Assembly (NCBI GenBank): GCA_035708205.1
Contig: DASSSY010000006.1
Coordinates: forward strand, 517,344-581,343
Length of the DNA stretch: 64,000 bases
Direction of reading: 5' to 3'
From: DASSSY01 sp035708205
GTDB taxonomy: Bacteria > Bacteroidota > Bacteroidia > Chitinophagales > Chitinophagaceae
Shown here: one piece after another, positions 34,667-43,511 of the stretch
Position numbering within the stretch: the stretch's first letter is position 1
Layout of the letters: every line of letters begins with the position of its first letter
Translations under genes and position numbers: made by a program
Notes under the pieces: generated by a model
Told to the model about the DNA's origin: nothing
The model's input: the letters and a program-made list of their open reading frames with translations, nothing else
Database searches by the model: none

Positions 34667-36094
34667 ATGTTGGATCTACCTGTAAAAACTATTGATGAAA
34701 GCCGCCAGGGCATGGCTTATGCCCCGGCGGACGGCCTTGCGGAAAATGAAAACGGCCGTCGTTTCTATATTGAGAGCTATGGCTGCCAGATGAATTTTAA
34801 CGATAGTGAAATTGTCGCTTCTATCCTGCAAAAAGAAGGTCTGCGCTCAACCCGCAACGTGGATGACGCCGATATAATATTTATCAATACCTGCTCTATC
34901 CGTGAAAAGGCGGAGCAGACCGTCAGGAAACGTTTAACGGAATTTAGGAAGCGAAAAGAAAATCATTCCGGGCTTTTGGTGGGCGTTTTGGGCTGCATGG
35001 CCGAGCGCCTGAAGACCAAATTCCTGGAACAGGAAAAATTAGTGGACATTGTTGTGGGGCCGGATGCCTATCGTAGCTTGCCGGCGCTGATTGCCGAGGC
35101 TGACGGGGGGCAGCGTGCCGTAAACGTATTATTGAGCCGTGAAGAAACTTATTCGGATATTTCGCCCGTTCGCCTGGACAGCAATGGGGTGAGCGGCTTT
35201 GTGAGCATCATGAGGGGCTGTAATAATATGTGCACCTTTTGTGTAGTGCCGTTTACCCGTGGGCGCGAACGTAGCCGGGACGCGGCCTCTATAGTTGCCG
35301 AAGCGCAGGATTTGTTTGACAGGGGCTATCGTGAAGTGACCCTGCTGGGCCAGAATGTGGACAGCTATCATTATGTGCCGGCCGGCGCCGGGAATGACGA
35401 GGCGGTTACCTTTGCGCGCTTACTGGAAATGACGGCCCGGGTATCGCCTTTGCTGCGCGTGCGTTTCAGCACTTCTCATCCTAAAGACATTACGGATGAC
35501 GTGCTGTACACGATGAAGAAGTACGATAATATCTGTAAATATATTCACTTGCCTTTGCAAAGCGGCTCTACGCGGATCCTGCAAATGATGAACCGCACCT
35601 ATACCAAAGAATGGTACCTGAAAAAGATCGACCGTATTCGCGAGATCCTGCCCGGATGTGCCGTTTCCAGCGATATTATTACCGGTTTTTGCACCGAAAC
35701 GGAAGAGGACCACCAGGATACGCTGGCGGTCATGCGTTACAGCCGCTACGATCTGTCCTATATGTTCGCTTACAGCGAACGTCCGGGGACCTTGGCGCAG
35801 CGGCGCTTTCAGGATGATGTCCCCGAAGAGGTGAAGAAGCGCCGGCTGACGGAGGTGATCGACCTGCAAAGAGAAATGACGACAGAGATCTACGAGCGGG
35901 AGATCGGTAATGTTTATGAAGTTCTGATCGAAAGCCAGAGCAAGCGCAGCGCTGACCAATGGAGTGGCCGGAACAGCCAGAACAAGGTGCTGGTATTTCC
36001 CAAGGGACATGATGACCTGGACAAAGGGCGCTATGCCCGGGTGAGGGTTACCGGAACAACGGGGGCTACGCTTCTCGGGGAAATAGTGGAATAA
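34667..36094 (+). CDS. miaB: tRNA-2-methylthio-N6-isopentenyladenosine synthase
   Basis: The 475-residue product is a radical-SAM methylthiotransferase acting on tRNA A37. The N-terminal cluster domain has SYGCQMNFNDSE, NTCSIREKAEQ and GCMAERL (three cluster cysteines). The radical-SAM motif GCNNMCTFCVVP follows, and a TRAM-type domain lies at the end (RVRVTGTTGATLLGEIV). The ATG at 34667 is preferred over 34628, because the latter lies upstream of the predicted transcription start. The sequence AAGGAAAGG before it is one of the few Shine-Dalgarno-like sites here. The sigma-54-type activator gene follows after 42 nt. Confidence 0.96.
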   Translation: MLDLPVKTIDESRQGMAYAPADGLAENENGRRFYIESYGCQMNFNDSEIVASILQKEGLRSTRNVDDADIIFINTCSIREKAEQTVRKRLTEFRKRKENHSGLLVGVLGCMAERLKTKFLEQEKLVDIVVGPDAYRSLPALIAEADGGQRAVNVLLSREETYSDISPVRLDSNGVSGFVSIMRGCNNMCTFCVVPFTRGRERSRDAASIVAEAQDLFDRGYREVTLLGQNVDSYHYVPAGAGNDEAVTFARLLEMTARVSPLLRVRFSTSHPKDITDDVLYTMKKYDNICKYIHLPLQSGSTRILQMMNRTYTKEWYLKKIDRIREILPGCAVSSDIITGFCTETEEDHQDTLAVMRYSRYDLSYMFAYSERPGTLAQRRFQDDVPEEVKKRRLTEVIDLQREMTTEIYEREIGNVYEVLIESQSKRSADQWSGRNSQNKVLVFPKGHDDLDKGRYARVRVTGTTGATLLGEIVE

Positions 36095-36136
36095 GCAGCG
36101 GCGGCCTTAATTTTTAAAGACTCCTAAAATCATTTC

Positions 36137-37435
36137 ATGGAATTACAAAGTATAAAGAACCGCTTTGGCGTCATTGGTAACGACCCGCAGTTGAATTACG
36201 CGTTGTCGGTGGCCGACCAGGTGGCCAATACGGATTTGAGCGTGCTTATTTTCGGGGAAAGCGGCGTGGGGAAAGAGGTCTTTTCCCAGATCATCCACAG
36301 CCTTTCTTCCAGGAAGCACAATCCTTTTATCGCGGTCAATTGCGGGGCCATTCCCGAGGGGACCATTGACTCCGAGCTCTTTGGCCATGAAAAAGGCTCG
36401 TTTACGAGCGCCGGCGATCAGCGTAAAGGATATTTTGAAACCGTAAACGGCGGTACTATTTTCCTGGATGAGATCGCGGAAATGCCTGTAGGCACCCAGG
36501 CGCGCCTGTTGCGCGTTTTGGAAACCGGGGAATACATCCGGGTGGGCTCGTCGAAAGTGATGAAAACCAATGTGCGGGTAGTGGCCGCCACCAATAAGGA
36601 TTTGCTGGCGCTCACCCAGACCGGCGCTTTCCGGGAAGATCTGTATTATCGTTTAAATACGGTGCCTATCCGCGTGCCGGCTTTGAGAGAGCGCCGGGAG
36701 GACGTTAATTTACTGTTCCGGAAATTTGTCGGCGATTTTGCCGAAAAATACCGCACGACGCCGGTGCAGCTGGACCCTGGCGCGCAGGAGCTGTTAAAGG
36801 GTTACGGCTGGCCGGGCAATGTCCGGGAATTGAAAAATATTGCGGAACAGGTGTCCGTTCTGGCCAAAGATAAGACGGTAACGGCTGAACAGTTGAGCGC
36901 CTATTTGCCGAACGAGAAGAGCATGACACGCCTGCCTGCCGTTGCCATCCGGCCTGCCCTGCCTGCGGCCAGCCATGAGCAGGAAGCCTACAGGGACCCT
37001 TCGACCACCGAAAGGGAGATTTTGTATAAGCTCTTTTTTGATTTGAAGCGGGACATGAACGACCTGAAAAAAATGATGTTTGACATGGCCCGCCATCAGG
37101 ATTTCCCGCTGAGCCGGCATGAGGCAGAGGCGCTGCAGGGATCATTTGAAGCGCCAGGCAATGCTTCAGGCTTTAATACGCCGGCCATTACCAATTACCC
37201 GGGAGGAGGTCCCGAAAGGCCGAATGCCAATCCTTTGGTCATTCACCAGCCGGGTGAGCCGCTTACCGGGCACGAGGAGGTGGAAGAGTCGCTCTCGTTA
37301 GCCGACAGGGAAAGAGAATTTATTATCAAATCCCTGAAAAAGCACCGGGGCAAACGGAAGGACGCGGCGCAGGAGCTGGGCATTTCCGAGAGAACGTTGT
37401 ATCGGAAAATCAAGGAATATGATATTGAGGAATAG
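36137..37435 (+). CDS. Sigma-54-type AAA+ transcriptional activator without sensor domain
   Basis: The 432-residue product starts directly with the AAA+ domain. It has Walker A GESGVGKE (residues 40-47), Walker B GGTIFLDE (105-112) and a sigma-54-contact loop that reads GSFTSA (87-92) instead of the usual GAFTGA. FREDLYYRLNTVPIRVPALRERRED and a Fis-type helix-turn-helix (KDAAQELGISERTLYRKI) at the C-terminus complete it. The middle (about 275-375) is a proline-rich, low-conservation linker. It lacks a receiver or PAS domain, so its activity must be set by other means. It probably forms an operon with miaB. Confidence 0.9.
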   Translation: MELQSIKNRFGVIGNDPQLNYALSVADQVANTDLSVLIFGESGVGKEVFSQIIHSLSSRKHNPFIAVNCGAIPEGTIDSELFGHEKGSFTSAGDQRKGYFETVNGGTIFLDEIAEMPVGTQARLLRVLETGEYIRVGSSKVMKTNVRVVAATNKDLLALTQTGAFREDLYYRLNTVPIRVPALRERREDVNLLFRKFVGDFAEKYRTTPVQLDPGAQELLKGYGWPGNVRELKNIAEQVSVLAKDKTVTAEQLSAYLPNEKSMTRLPAVAIRPALPAASHEQEAYRDPSTTEREILYKLFFDLKRDMNDLKKMMFDMARHQDFPLSRHEAEALQGSFEAPGNASGFNTPAITNYPGGGPERPNANPLVIHQPGEPLTGHEEVEESLSLADREREFIIKSLKKHRGKRKDAAQELGISERTLYRKIKEYDIEE

Positions 37436-37514
37436 CCGGCCCGGCTTTTCCCGGTCTTTATTTTAAACCATTGCCTTTATTTTAACGTCTAAGAAATTAG
37501 TCCTTCAGGTCCTC

Positions 37515-37530
37515 TAATGTATATACATTA
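37515..37530. promoter_or_regulatory. 16-bp perfect palindrome upstream of the M4 protease gene
   Basis: TAATGTATATACATTA is a perfect palindrome centred about 50 bp upstream of the predicted transcription start. It could be an operator for a dimeric regulator; none is identified. Confidence 0.35.
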
Positions 37531-37559
37531 ATTAACAGAATGGTTTAATTTTGTTTCTT

Positions 37560-37567
37560 TAGCTTTG
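37560..37567 (+). promoter_or_regulatory. -7 promoter element of the M4 protease gene
   Basis: TAGCTTTG matches TAnnTTTG and lies 74 nt before the ATG. Confidence 0.45.
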
Positions 37568-37641
37568 GATGCTTACTTTTTGTAATAAGAGTTGCAGGAA
37601 GAAGGTGGTCAGTAAATTTATTTTTAACCAAAATTTTCTCA

Positions 37642-39930
37642 ATGAAATTTCGTTTAATGACAGCCGTGGCGCTCAGTGGGGTTTTGGCGGCTTCGTTACC
37701 GGCAAACGCGCAATCGGGTACTCCGGTAACTGCGGAACAGAAGCATCAGTCACCGGATGGCAGCTTCTCCATCAACTTTAGAAGTCAGAAAGTAAGCCAG
37801 CAACAATTGGAGCAAGCCATGGCCGGGCTGCTGGGCATGGGTAAGCAGACCTCTTTTAAAGAAATGGCCAGGAAAACCGGTTCTTCCGGATTGACGCATA
37901 TTGCCTATCAGCAATATTTTAAAGGTATTCCGGTACAGGATGGCATGGTGCTGGTGCATCTGAAGAACGGTTTGGTTACCTCCGCAAACGGGGTGGCATT
38001 GCCTGTTCCCGATGATTATGCCCTGCCTGCCAGCCGGATGAGCGCGGAGCAGGCCATAGCAGCGGCACAGAGAGCATTGAGCATTACCGCGTTGCTTAAC
38101 CGGTATCCGGCGGAATTGGTCATTACCAGGAACACGGCGGAGGGACAAACGGGTTTTGTCACGGCCTGGCGGGTAAGGATTGACGGCCGTAACGCCGATG
38201 GCAAGGTGAAGATGAACAAGGTGTTCGTCAATGCGGAAAACGGTGCCCTGATCAACACTTATCCTTTGATCAATGAATCCGATGTGACGGCAAATGCCGA
38301 GACGCTTTACCAGGGCGTACGCACCATAACCGCCGATAGCTACCAGGGCGGATATCGTTTAAGGGACAGCGCCCGTAAGGTCTATACTTACAATGCCGGC
38401 GGAGTGGAGCCGACAGGGAGTTTTTCCCAAAACCCGTTTGTTGAAGATGTGGATTATGTCAGCGCTACGCAGGATTGGGGTAAGGTTTTAACGCTCAATA
38501 CCTTTTCAATCGATACTTTAGGCTCCGCCAGCTTCCTGAGTGGCGTGGGACAGAGCGCGGTGCTGGTCACTGCCGTGGCCCATGGTGGATTGACCAGCAT
38601 TGATGACGCCGATGTACTGACGATGAATTATACCTTTAGCGCTTCCATGCCCGTTATCGCGCAAGGCTTGCAGGTGCAGGTCGAAGATGATTCCCTGTCC
38701 GGCGCCATCGCCAAGGTTGACTTCAATGGCAATCCTTTGGATTCCCTGGCCTTCCCGATGTCCGATACTTCTGTAGGCGTGCATCACTGGAATGATACGG
38801 CCGGAAACGCGGGAACCTATACTATGGAAATGGCTAAAAACCCGGCTCTGGATGCCCATTGGGGCATGGAGATGACCCATGATTACTATAAGCAAATATT
38901 CAACAGGGACAGCTACGACGGCCAAGGCAGTAAAGTAAGGAACTATGTCAACGGTACCATGATGATGATGGGCACGCAGACCAACGCGGCGGCGCTGCCC
39001 GATCCTTATAATAGCATGGTTTACGGAATGGGTGACGGTGTAACGATGGGACCTGTTGTGGGGCTGGATGTAATGGGCCATGAATTTACACACATGGTAA
39101 CCGACCATAACGGCTTTGGTGGCCTGAACTACCAGGATGAGTCCGGTGCCTTAAACGAATCTTTCTCCGACATGATGGGGGTTTCCATACGCTTTTTCGC
39201 GGATAGCAGCATTGGTACCTGGACCATCGGCGAAGGCGTTGTCCTGGAGGCGCCATATTATATGCGCTCCATGTCTGAGCCTAACGGTCCCGCGAACGCC
39301 GGTAACAGCTTCACCCGCCAGCCCGACACTTACCACGGTACTTTCTGGTATTCGGGGCAACAGGATGACGGCGGTGTTCACATCAACAGCGGCGTGCCCA
39401 ATAAATGGTATTACTTGTTGTCTGAAGGCGGCTCCGGCACTAACGATAATAATTACCAATACCAGGTAACCGGCCAGGGGCTTGCAAAAGCTGAACAGAT
39501 CGCCTACGCGACCTTTACCCAATACCTGACGCCGTCCGCGACCATGGTGGACGCTTATTACGGCTCCCTGGACGCGGCAACTGACCTGTATGGCGCCCAT
39601 TCTCCGGAATATATTGCCGTACAACACGCCTGGTGGGCGGTTGGCGTACCGAATAATGATGATTCGACCACGGCCATCACAACCGTGAAAAGCCATAGCG
39701 ATTACGTTTCAGTTTATCCTAACCCGGCCAGCACCACCGTTACCATTTCCTCAACCTGGCAACAGCCGATAGAAATGGTTATTTACAGCATCACCGGCGC
39801 CAAAGTGCAAACAATCAGTGTGCCGACCGGCCGTAAAGCCGTTGATATTTCCGCGCTGAGCAAAGGAACTTATTTTATCAAATACCGGGTGAGCCACCAG
39901 ACCTTCGCAGAAAAGCTGACGGTCATTTAG
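37642..39930 (+). CDS. Secreted M4 (thermolysin-like) metalloprotease, type IX cargo
   Basis: The 762-residue precursor has a signal peptide (cleavage near ANAQ), an FTP/PepSY-type propeptide (about 40-230) and an inserted region of about 160 residues. The M4 catalytic domain follows: HEFTH at residues 480-484, the zinc glutamate at about E506 in ALNESFSDMMG and the transition-state histidine in GGVHINSGVPNK. The C-terminus is a type A T9SS sorting domain (VYPNPAS near residue 692, then VDISALSKGTYFIKY). It should cross the outer membrane through the type IX system and be secreted or anchored at the surface. Monocistronic, with a clear terminator. Confidence 0.95.
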   Translation: MKFRLMTAVALSGVLAASLPANAQSGTPVTAEQKHQSPDGSFSINFRSQKVSQQQLEQAMAGLLGMGKQTSFKEMARKTGSSGLTHIAYQQYFKGIPVQDGMVLVHLKNGLVTSANGVALPVPDDYALPASRMSAEQAIAAAQRALSITALLNRYPAELVITRNTAEGQTGFVTAWRVRIDGRNADGKVKMNKVFVNAENGALINTYPLINESDVTANAETLYQGVRTITADSYQGGYRLRDSARKVYTYNAGGVEPTGSFSQNPFVEDVDYVSATQDWGKVLTLNTFSIDTLGSASFLSGVGQSAVLVTAVAHGGLTSIDDADVLTMNYTFSASMPVIAQGLQVQVEDDSLSGAIAKVDFNGNPLDSLAFPMSDTSVGVHHWNDTAGNAGTYTMEMAKNPALDAHWGMEMTHDYYKQIFNRDSYDGQGSKVRNYVNGTMMMMGTQTNAAALPDPYNSMVYGMGDGVTMGPVVGLDVMGHEFTHMVTDHNGFGGLNYQDESGALNESFSDMMGVSIRFFADSSIGTWTIGEGVVLEAPYYMRSMSEPNGPANAGNSFTRQPDTYHGTFWYSGQQDDGGVHINSGVPNKWYYLLSEGGSGTNDNNYQYQVTGQGLAKAEQIAYATFTQYLTPSATMVDAYYGSLDAATDLYGAHSPEYIAVQHAWWAVGVPNNDDSTTAITTVKSHSDYVSVYPNPASTTVTISSTWQQPIEMVIYSITGAKVQTISVPTGRKAVDISALSKGTYFIKYRVSHQTFAEKLTVI

Positions 39931-39960
39931 CCGGCAAAGGCAAGACGTGGACGATTATCA

Positions 39961-39990
39961 AAAGAAGGGCGCATTCAGCCCTTCTTTTTT
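39961..39990 (+). terminator. Intrinsic terminator after the M4 protease gene
   Basis: Stem AAAGAAGGGC / GCCCTTCTTT with loop GCATTCA runs straight into a T-run. Confidence 0.88.
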
Positions 39991-40016
39991 ATGAGACCTG
40001 TATGCCGGACAACCAT

Positions 40017-40024
40017 TATATTTG
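40017..40024 (+). promoter_or_regulatory. -7 promoter element of recX
   Basis: TATATTTG matches TAnnTTTG. It ends only 5 nt before the chosen ATG, implying a leaderless or nearly leaderless message. Confidence 0.45.
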
Positions 40025-40029
40025 CCCCT

Positions 40030-40485
40030 ATGACGGCTGATTTAATGGAACAGATACGGCATTATTGCGCTTACCGGGAGCGTTGCCATAGTGAAGTGCG
40101 CCGGAAGCTCTATGACTTGTCATTTTCCGGTGCCGACCTGGAGGAAGTTATTGGCACGTTAATTGAAGAAGGCTTTTTAAACGAAGAACGTTTCGCCCGT
40201 TCTTATTGTAGGGGAAAATTCGGAATGAAGCGCTGGGGAAAACGAAAGATCATTGATCACCTGAAGCAAAAGCAGGTTTCCGAATATTGCATCCGCAAAG
40301 GCATGGAAGAGATCAATGATAAGGATTATGAACGTGTATTCCAGGATGCGTTCCGAAAAAAATGGCGTTCCCTGTCAACCGAAAAGAATTATTGGATAAA
40401 GAAGAAAAAAACAAGAGATTACTTATTGGGTAAAGGTTTTGAGCCGGAGCTGATTTATGAACAATTAAAAAATGCTGATGAGTGA
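40030..40485 (+). CDS. recX: RecX family regulator of RecA
   Basis: The product (151 residues from MTADLMEQ) is helical with RecX repeats: HYCAYRERCHSEVRRKLYDL, then LIEEGFLNEERFARSYCRGKFGMKRWGKRKIIDHLKQK and a final DYLLGKGFEPELIYE. RecX binds RecA filaments and limits strand exchange and SOS induction. Two starts are possible, 40030 and the internal Met at 40045; the promoter position allows either. ApaG follows 36 nt later. RecX could modulate the RecA signal that would trigger the damage cassette at 52-59 kb, which is inference. Confidence 0.88.
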   Translation: MTADLMEQIRHYCAYRERCHSEVRRKLYDLSFSGADLEEVIGTLIEEGFLNEERFARSYCRGKFGMKRWGKRKIIDHLKQKQVSEYCIRKGMEEINDKDYERVFQDAFRKKWRSLSTEKNYWIKKKKTRDYLLGKGFEPELIYEQLKNADE

Positions 40486-40521
40486 AAGGCTACATTTATA
40501 AGATTGTAAAAACGTAATGTT

Positions 40522-40914
40522 ATGGGAATTATTCAGCAAATAACAGATGGTGTGAGTATTTCGGTGCTGACTTCGTTTCAGGAAGGCTATAGCAATCCCA
40601 AGGCTCTTGATTTCTTGTTCTCTTATGAAATTACCATCGAAAATTTATCGGTTTCGCCCGTCAGGCTGTTGCGCCGGCACTGGTATATCCTGGACAGCAT
40701 CGGCACACGACGTGAGGTGGATGGCGAAGGGGTCATCGGCCAGCAACCTTTATTGTATCCCGGCGAACAATTTACTTATGTGTCCGCGGTCAATATCCAA
40801 AGTGAAATGGGCCGTATGACCGGCTACTATACCATGGAAAACCTGCATATCCATAAGCTTTTCAGTGTCACTATTCCGGAATTTGAACTGATAGCGCCTT
40901 TGAAGATGAACTAA
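40522..40914 (+). CDS. apaG: ApaG-domain protein
   Basis: The 130-residue product is an all-beta single-domain protein with ApaG signatures: GVSISVLTSFQEGYS near the start, FSYEITIENLSVSPVRLLRRHWYILDS and GVIGQQPLLYPGEQFTYVSAVNI. The closing GYYTMEN matches too. ApaG proteins have a fibronectin-like fold and are linked to Co/Mg sensitivity and pyrophosphate binding, but the molecular role is not settled. Its last four bases overlap the convergent CDF transporter gene, an interesting but possibly incidental metal-linked pairing. Confidence 0.93.
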   Translation: MGIIQQITDGVSISVLTSFQEGYSNPKALDFLFSYEITIENLSVSPVRLLRRHWYILDSIGTRREVDGEGVIGQQPLLYPGEQFTYVSAVNIQSEMGRMTGYYTMENLHIHKLFSVTIPEFELIAPLKMN

Positions 40915-41888
40915 TCCAGCCGGTGCTTTTTGTTTTGAAGTACGTTCTCCGTAGTCCATTTGATGGTTTTGTGATACGGCTGAAGCCGCACGGGACAATT
41001 TTTCAGGGGACAAATGGGACAGGAAAAAGGTTCGCAATTGTCCACATGAACAAAGATCTCGATAGCATCGCCGAATTTCTGGCGGATCAGCCGGTCTAAG
41101 GCGTTGATCTCTTCATGCGCTTCCTTGACGTTATAGTACCAGGGCAGCGTCAGGTGGCCGTCCAGGTGCAAAATATTCCCGTACCGGATCATCCGTAAAT
41201 TATGGAGGTCAGTCCATTCCGGCCGCCGGTGGTCGTTCAGGTAATCGATCAGCTCGTTCAGTAAATTGAAATCGGCTTCGTCCATAATGCCGGCCAGGGA
41301 GCCGCGCAGAACCTTATAGCCGGTGAATAAAATAATGACGGCGACTGTGAGCGCGATGACCACATCTAACCATAACCAGCCGCTAATTTTTAATAAAACC
41401 AGCCCGGCAATGACCCCGGTGGTGCTATAAGTATCGGTCGTTAAATGCCGCCCTGCGGCTTCCACGGCGGCTGAACGTTTTGTTTTCCCGTGTTTGACCG
41501 CAAAAATGCCTACTAAAAAATTGATGACCGCAGTGATGCCGATCAAGATCAATCCAAAGTCTAATTTATGCAGGACGATGGGTTCCCCGATCTTCCGAAC
41601 AGCTTCAAAAACGATAATCAATCCTGCGATACAGATGAGCGTCCCTTCTATGGCCGCAGAGATAAATTCCACTTTACCATGGCCATAGGGGTGGTTGCGG
41701 TCCCTGGGCTTGGCGGCCAGCCAAACGCTATACCAGCCAAAAAAACCGGTAGCCACATTGACGATACTTTCCATGGCATCGGTAAAAATGGCTACAGACC
41801 CGGTGTACCACCAGGCGATGGTTTTGATGATGAATAAACCGGTGGCCAGAAAGGCGATATTTCTTTGTATCCTGAGCGTGTTGGGCAT
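40911..41888 (-). CDS. Cation diffusion facilitator transporter
   Basis: The 325-residue product has about six hydrophobic segments and CDF signatures. FTDAMESIVNVATGF (TM2 site) and RHLTTDTYSTTGVIAGL (TM5 H-x-x-x-D metal site) fit a divalent cation/proton antiporter. A cytoplasmic beta-alpha-beta domain follows (about 205-290). The C-terminus is unusual: a short cysteine-rich stretch (CEPFSCPICPLKNC near residue 285-300) that could bind metal and act as a sensor. It exports a divalent metal, perhaps Zn, Fe or Mn; which one cannot be told here. Likely co-transcribed with the membrane protein upstream. Confidence 0.9.
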   Translation of the reverse strand: MPNTLRIQRNIAFLATGLFIIKTIAWWYTGSVAIFTDAMESIVNVATGFFGWYSVWLAAKPRDRNHPYGHGKVEFISAAIEGTLICIAGLIIVFEAVRKIGEPIVLHKLDFGLILIGITAVINFLVGIFAVKHGKTKRSAAVEAAGRHLTTDTYSTTGVIAGLVLLKISGWLWLDVVIALTVAVIILFTGYKVLRGSLAGIMDEADFNLLNELIDYLNDHRRPEWTDLHNLRMIRYGNILHLDGHLTLPWYYNVKEAHEEINALDRLIRQKFGDAIEIFVHVDNCEPFSCPICPLKNCPVRLQPYHKTIKWTTENVLQNKKHRLD

Positions 41889-41903
41889 TTGGTTCCGTGA
41901 TCG

Positions 41904-42281
41904 TTATCGGGTAATTGGGTCTTGCTTCGGCCGGAAAGCGGATTTTAAACACCGGGCCGCCCACCCGCCCAGCCCGGCGCTGATAAAACCTATAATGGCT
42001 TCAGCCGGCCAAAGTAATTTTGAGGACGGCAAATGAAACAGCACCGCCATTTTCGAGCTGAGCAGGAATTGGTTCTGGTAGTCCGTCAATACGCACAGGC
42101 CTGTCCAGGCCAGCGCTCCGGCAAGGCCGCAAAGCAAGAACGCGGAAGCGTCCCGGTCATTTTGCAAACATAAAACCGTCGCAAAGCTGACCGCGATCGT
42201 TCCCCACCAGGGAAGATACAGGAGGCACAGCCAGGAGCCGAGCAGCGTAATGATGAATATGATAAGCTGCCGCTTTTTCAT
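41904..42281 (-). CDS. Small polytopic membrane protein of unknown function
   Basis: The 125-residue product has four hydrophobic segments (about residues 5-22, 25-40, 47-66 and 90-110) and no recognised motif. It ends 15 nt upstream of the CDF transporter gene in the same direction, so co-transcription is likely. It may assist the transporter; nothing in the sequence shows a function. Confidence 0.6.
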   Translation of the reverse strand: MKKRQLIIFIITLLGSWLCLLYLPWWGTIAVSFATVLCLQNDRDASAFLLCGLAGALAWTGLCVLTDYQNQFLLSSKMAVLFHLPSSKLLWPAEAIIGFISAGLGGWAARCLKSAFRPKQDPITR

Positions 42282-42429
42282 GATCGGGGATTTCTCTCAG
42301 GCAATATTAATACATATTTTTCATTTTTCGTTCTATTTTTACCTAATAATGAAATGTTAGTAATCCCTGATTTAGAAATTAGTAAAGTCAAACAATAGCC
42401 GGGTCCCTGAAGATTAGCCGATAAGCTTG

Positions 42430-42437
42430 TATCTTTG
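42430..42437 (+). promoter_or_regulatory. -7 promoter element of the UbiA-family gene
   Basis: TATCTTTG matches TAnnTTTG. It predicts a transcript starting near 42444, at the foot of the hairpin described next. Confidence 0.55.
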
Positions 42438-42441
42438 CCCG

Positions 42442-42468
42442 GCCGTCCCCTCCCGGGGAGGGGACGGC
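42442..42468 (+). promoter_or_regulatory. Stable hairpin at the 5' end of the UbiA-family mRNA
   Basis: GCCGTCCCCTCC / GGAGGGGACGGC is a perfect 12-bp GC-rich stem with a 3-nt loop. It lies between the predicted promoter and the ATG at 42488. No T-run follows, so it is more likely an mRNA stabiliser or translation-affecting structure than a terminator. Confidence 0.5.
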
Positions 42469-42487
42469 ACCATCCTTCATCCGCTTT

Positions 42488-43456
42488 ATGCATTCGATCG
42501 CCAATTTTTTCAGGCTGGTCCGCTGGCCGAATTTATTAATCGTCTTCCTGACACAGCTGCTGATCTGGGCTTGTGTTATCCGGCCGGCGGGAGAGGTATT
42601 GGGTGGCGCCGGCCCGTTTCTGCATACTGTTCATTTTATTCTGCTGTCGCTGACAACGGTCCTCATTGCCGCCGCGGGCTATGTCATCAATGATTATTAT
42701 GACCGGGACATTGACCGGATCAATAAGCCGGGAAAAGTTATTGCCGGGCGTATTTTTAGTGTACGGCAAACCTTGTGGTTTTACGCGATGCTGAATTTGA
42801 CGGCGCTGCTCCTTTCGGCGTATTTAAGCTTCAGCCTGAAGATGGTGGCGTTGGCGGCCGTTCAGCTGTTTTGCGTGCTGCTGCTTTGGCTTTACGCGGC
42901 GGCGCTTAAAGCCAGGCCCGTATGGGGTAATGTCGTCGTGGCCCTGCTCACTACGCTGACCATACTTATTTTGGTGGCTTACGAACCTTTAATGTACCGG
43001 TATGGTCGATCGCCCGTAGTAGTTGCCCGTTATCCACACCGGTTGATCAATCCGTTGTGGGTTATTGGCGTATATGCCTTTTTCGCGTTCATGACCACCT
43101 GGATGCGTGAGATCGTCAAGGATATGCAGGATGTCAGGGGCGACGCGGCCGTTGGCTGCCGCACATTACCCATTGTCGCCAGTCTCCAGGTGGCCGCCCG
43201 CCTGGTGGTGCTTTTGGGCATAGCGACCATCCTGGCCCTGGCAGGGGTGGCCTTATCGCTGATGTGGTGGGAACGGACGGTGCTGTCGGTCTATTTGCTC
43301 CTGGCTTTGGTATTGCCGGTCCTGGCATTGATCATGCGGATCGGCAGGCACCATACGCCCGAACATTATGGAAAATGGAGCGGCCGGTTGAAGGCGATCA
43401 TGCTTGCCGGCATTGCGGCGCTTCCGCTGTATTACCTGCTGACCTTTGCCTTATGA
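42488..43456 (+). CDS. UbiA-family prenyltransferase (GGGP-type)
   Basis: The 322-residue integral membrane protein has about nine hydrophobic segments. The aspartate-rich motifs of UbiA enzymes are NDYYDRDIDRINKPGK (about 73-88) and DMQDVRGDAAVGCRTLP (about 212-228), which bind Mg and the prenyl diphosphate. Bacteroidota homologues are annotated as geranylgeranylglycerol-phosphate geranylgeranyltransferase, but quinone-type prenyl transfer is also possible. It stands before tsaD (56 nt gap) and may be in its transcription unit. Confidence 0.88.
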   Translation: MHSIANFFRLVRWPNLLIVFLTQLLIWACVIRPAGEVLGGAGPFLHTVHFILLSLTTVLIAAAGYVINDYYDRDIDRINKPGKVIAGRIFSVRQTLWFYAMLNLTALLLSAYLSFSLKMVALAAVQLFCVLLLWLYAAALKARPVWGNVVVALLTTLTILILVAYEPLMYRYGRSPVVVARYPHRLINPLWVIGVYAFFAFMTTWMREIVKDMQDVRGDAAVGCRTLPIVASLQVAARLVVLLGIATILALAGVALSLMWWERTVLSVYLLLALVLPVLALIMRIGRHHTPEHYGKWSGRLKAIMLAGIAALPLYYLLTFAL

Positions 43457-43511
43457 CCATAAATCCTTGAAAAATGTGGTAATTTCGCCCGGTAATCCTC
43501 CAGTATTCCAG

